A stretch of 64,000 nucleotides of DNA. Source: VBDM01 sp035519135 (lineage in GTDB: Bacteria > Pseudomonadota > Gammaproteobacteria > Burkholderiales > SG8-39). The DNA lies in NCBI GenBank assembly GCA_035519135.1, contig DATIWX010000042.1, positions 1-64,000 on the forward strand, written 5' to 3'. Shown in pieces: positions 62,333 to 64,000 of the stretch; the stretch's first letter is position 1, and the number at the start of each line of letters is the position of its first letter. Made by a program: the position numbers and the translations under genes. The notes under the pieces were generated by a model. The model made no database searches and was not told the origin of the DNA. It worked only from the letters and a program-made list of their open reading frames with translations.

Positions 62333-63376
62333 TCAACCCGGGAAATTGTCCTTGTTGGCGGCCTTGCCGCGCGCCTCGGCGGCCGAGATCACGTTGCGCC
62401 TCACCAGCTCCTGCAGGTTCTGGTCGAGAGTCTGCATTCCGACGTTCTGGCCGGTCTGTATCGCCGAGTACATCTGCGCTATCTTGTTCTCGCGGATCAG
62501 GTTGCGGATCGCCGGCGTGCCGATCATGATCTCGTGCGCGGCGACGCGCCCGGACCCGTCCTTGGTCTTGCACAGGGTCTGCGAGATCACCGCGCGCAGG
62601 GATTCCGAGATCATCGCGCGCACCATCTCCTTCTCCGCTGCCGGGAACACGTCCACGATGCGGTCGATGGTCTTGGCCGCCGAGCTCGTGTGCAGCGTTC
62701 CGAACACCAAGTGGCCCGTCTCCGCGCCGGTCAGGGCAAGACGTATCGTTTCGAGGTCGCGCATTTCGCCGACCAGGATCACGTCCGGATCTTCCCGCAG
62801 GGCGCTGCGCAGGGCGTTGGAGAACGACAGCGTGTGCGGGCCGACCTCGCGCTGGTTGATCAGGCACTTCTTGGACTCGTGCACGAACTCGATCGGGTCC
62901 TCGATGGTGAGGATGTGCCCCTGCTCGTTCTCGTTGATGTGATTGACCATGCCCGCCAATGTCGTCGACTTGCCCGAGCCGGTCGGACCGGTCACGAGCA
63001 CAATGCCGCGCGGCTGGTCGGCGATCTCGGCGAAGATCTTGGGCGCCCGGAGCTCCTCGAGCGAGAGGATCTTCGACGGAATGGTCCGCATGACTGCGGC
63101 GGCACCGCGGTTCTGCACGAATGCGTTGACGCGAAAGCGCGCCAGGCCAGGGATCGCGAAGGAGAAGTCGCACTCGAGGTTTTCCTCGTAGTGCTTTCTC
63201 TGGCCGTCGTTCATGATGTCGTAGATCATCCCGTGCACGTCCTTGTGCTCCATCGCGGGCAGGTTGATGCGCCGCACATCGCCGTGCACGCGGATCATGG
63301 GAGGGAGTCCCGATGAAAGATGCAGGTCGGAGGCCTTGTTCTTGACGACAAAGGCTAGGAGTTCGGAGATATCCAC
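62333..63376 (-). CDS. pilT: Type IV pilus retraction ATPase PilT
   Basis: A 347-residue PilT: 'VKNKASDLHLSSGLPPMIRVHGDVRRI' at the start, Walker A 'TGPTGSGKSTTLAGM', Walker B 'VGEMRDLETI', His box 'ETGHLVFGTLHTSSAAKTIDRIVDVFP', and the C-terminal 'AIQTGQNVGMQTLDQNLQELV' AIRNLIRE-like helix. It drives pilus retraction and twitching. GTG start at 63376. Divergent from yggS, 100 bp apart. Confidence 0.95.
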   Translation of the reverse strand: MDISELLAFVVKNKASDLHLSSGLPPMIRVHGDVRRINLPAMEHKDVHGMIYDIMNDGQRKHYEENLECDFSFAIPGLARFRVNAFVQNRGAAAVMRTIPSKILSLEELRAPKIFAEIADQPRGIVLVTGPTGSGKSTTLAGMVNHINENEQGHILTIEDPIEFVHESKKCLINQREVGPHTLSFSNALRSALREDPDVILVGEMRDLETIRLALTGAETGHLVFGTLHTSSAAKTIDRIVDVFPAAEKEMVRAMISESLRAVISQTLCKTKDGSGRVAAHEIMIGTPAIRNLIRENKIAQMYSAIQTGQNVGMQTLDQNLQELVRRNVISAAEARGKAANKDNFPG

Positions 63377-63476
63377 TCTATAATCCCCCTTGGATTGGGC
63401 GGCCGGAGCCCTGGCCTAAGCGAATGAAAGAGCGGGGCTTTTCGAAGTGCGCCGCGCTTGCATCGCCGCGCTGATT

Positions 63477-64000
63477 ATGTCCTCAATTACAGCGAACTTG
63501 CAAGCCGTGAGGCAGCGTATCGAAGCCGCCGCGCGAGCGGCCGGAAGGCCTGTGGACTCGGTGCGATTGGTCGCGGTCAGCAAGACCTTCGCGTCGGCGG
63601 CCGTACGCGAGGCCGCTCAGGCGGGCGAGCGCGATTTCGGCGAGAACTATGTCACGGAGGGCGTCGACAAGATTCGCGAGCTGCGGGCCCTCGGCCTGAC
63701 CTGGCACTACATCGGACCGATCCAGAGCAACAAGACGCGGCTGATCGCCGAGCATTTCGATTGGGTGCATTCGATCGACCGGGAAAAGATCGCTGCGCGG
63801 CTCTCGCAGGCCCGCGGTACGGAACAAACGGAGCTGCAGGTGTGCATCCAGGTCAATATTTCGGGCGAGGGAAGCAAGAGCGGCGTGCCACCGGAGAACC
63901 TCCGGACGCTGGCGCAGCAGGTGTCGCGTCTGCCGCGACTGAAGCTGCGCGGGCTGATGGCGATTCCCGAGCCGACCTCCGACAAGGGCTTGCAGCGCCG
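63477..64000 (+). CDS. yggS: YggS-type PLP-binding protein (3'-partial at window edge)
   Basis: The first 174 residues of a PLP homeostasis protein (COG0325). 'VRLVAVSKTFASAAVREAAQAGERDFGENYVTEGVDKI' contains the PLP Lys (SKT) and 'WHYIGPIQSNKTRLIAEHFDWVHSID' is family-specific. The gene continues beyond 64000. Its place opposite pilT is standard in Beta- and Gammaproteobacteria. A TATAAT at 63379-63384 lies upstream but without a -35. Confidence 0.93.
   Translation, partial: MSSITANLQAVRQRIEAAARAAGRPVDSVRLVAVSKTFASAAVREAAQAGERDFGENYVTEGVDKIRELRALGLTWHYIGPIQSNKTRLIAEHFDWVHSIDREKIAARLSQARGTEQTELQVCIQVNISGEGSKSGVPPENLRTLAQQVSRLPRLKLRGLMAIPEPTSDKGLQR

Noticed and set aside
63379..63384. TATAAT as promoter of yggS
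   Set aside because: No -35 at proper distance and nearly 100 bp from the start codon; it overlaps the pilT start, so it was not listed as a feature.

Overview
The window is a high-GC, gene-dense chromosomal segment that looks betaproteobacterial. The basis is gene order and family membership, not a database search: gatCAB divergent from mreBCD-mrdA-rodA-rlpA-dacC, polA divergent from a DUF2782/thrB pair, ubiE-(Tim44-like)-ubiJ-ubiB, pilT-pilU-yggU divergent from yggS, and a BPSS1780-type membrane protein. About 70 protein genes are supported. I saw no rRNA, tRNA, CRISPR array, insertion sequence or prophage.

Region by region. 1-5.9 kb is an accessory edge: an NMT1-type binding protein, a double VOC protein, a secreted metallo-beta-lactamase-fold protein, a scar of two truncated genes, and a secreted alpha/beta hydrolase fused to FG-GAP repeats with a His/Asp-rich tail. 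5.9-9.3 kb holds ampG-xth divergent from pyrE and a DUF4124 protein. 9.3-22.7 kb is a housekeeping core: the tRNA amidotransferase genes gatCAB on the minus strand and, on the plus strand, an almost gapless cell-wall elongation series (mreB, mreC, mreD, PBP2, RodA, RlpA, a D,D-carboxypeptidase, a D-amino acid transaminase) that runs straight into ybeD-lipB-lipA. 22.7-25.6 kb holds small accessory genes, one of them broken.

25.6-37.5 kb carries polA with a degenerate SGNH-fold protein behind it, divergent from DUF2782-thrB, then a membrane protein, a HIT protein, a PilZ-like protein, DUF971 and the ubiquinone genes. 37.6-42.0 kb is a minus-strand unit of sensor kinase, FixJ/LuxR-type regulator and a two-subunit TRAP permease, with no TRAP binding protein beside it. 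42.2-46.0 kb is a complete polyamine-type ABC importer. 46.1-47.8 kb is a DUF47-Pit phosphate unit followed by a macrodomain remnant. 47.9-58.1 kb has a VanZ protein, a thioredoxin-like ferredoxin, a hydrolase, an ABC-2 exporter, HemJ, an acetyltransferase, an M1 peptidase, an acyl-CoA synthetase and an RlmL-type methyltransferase. 58.1-64 kb has small stress and membrane genes, then pilT-pilU-yggU and the start of yggS at the window edge.

No clearly new multi-gene system stands out. The most unusual signals are: DNA polymerase I lacking the first catalytic Asp of its proofreading domain; a full-length SGNH-fold protein that has lost its catalytic residues; three gene remnants at otherwise tight junctions; the TRAP permease with its own two-component system but no binding protein; and the His/Asp-rich tail on the FG-GAP hydrolase.
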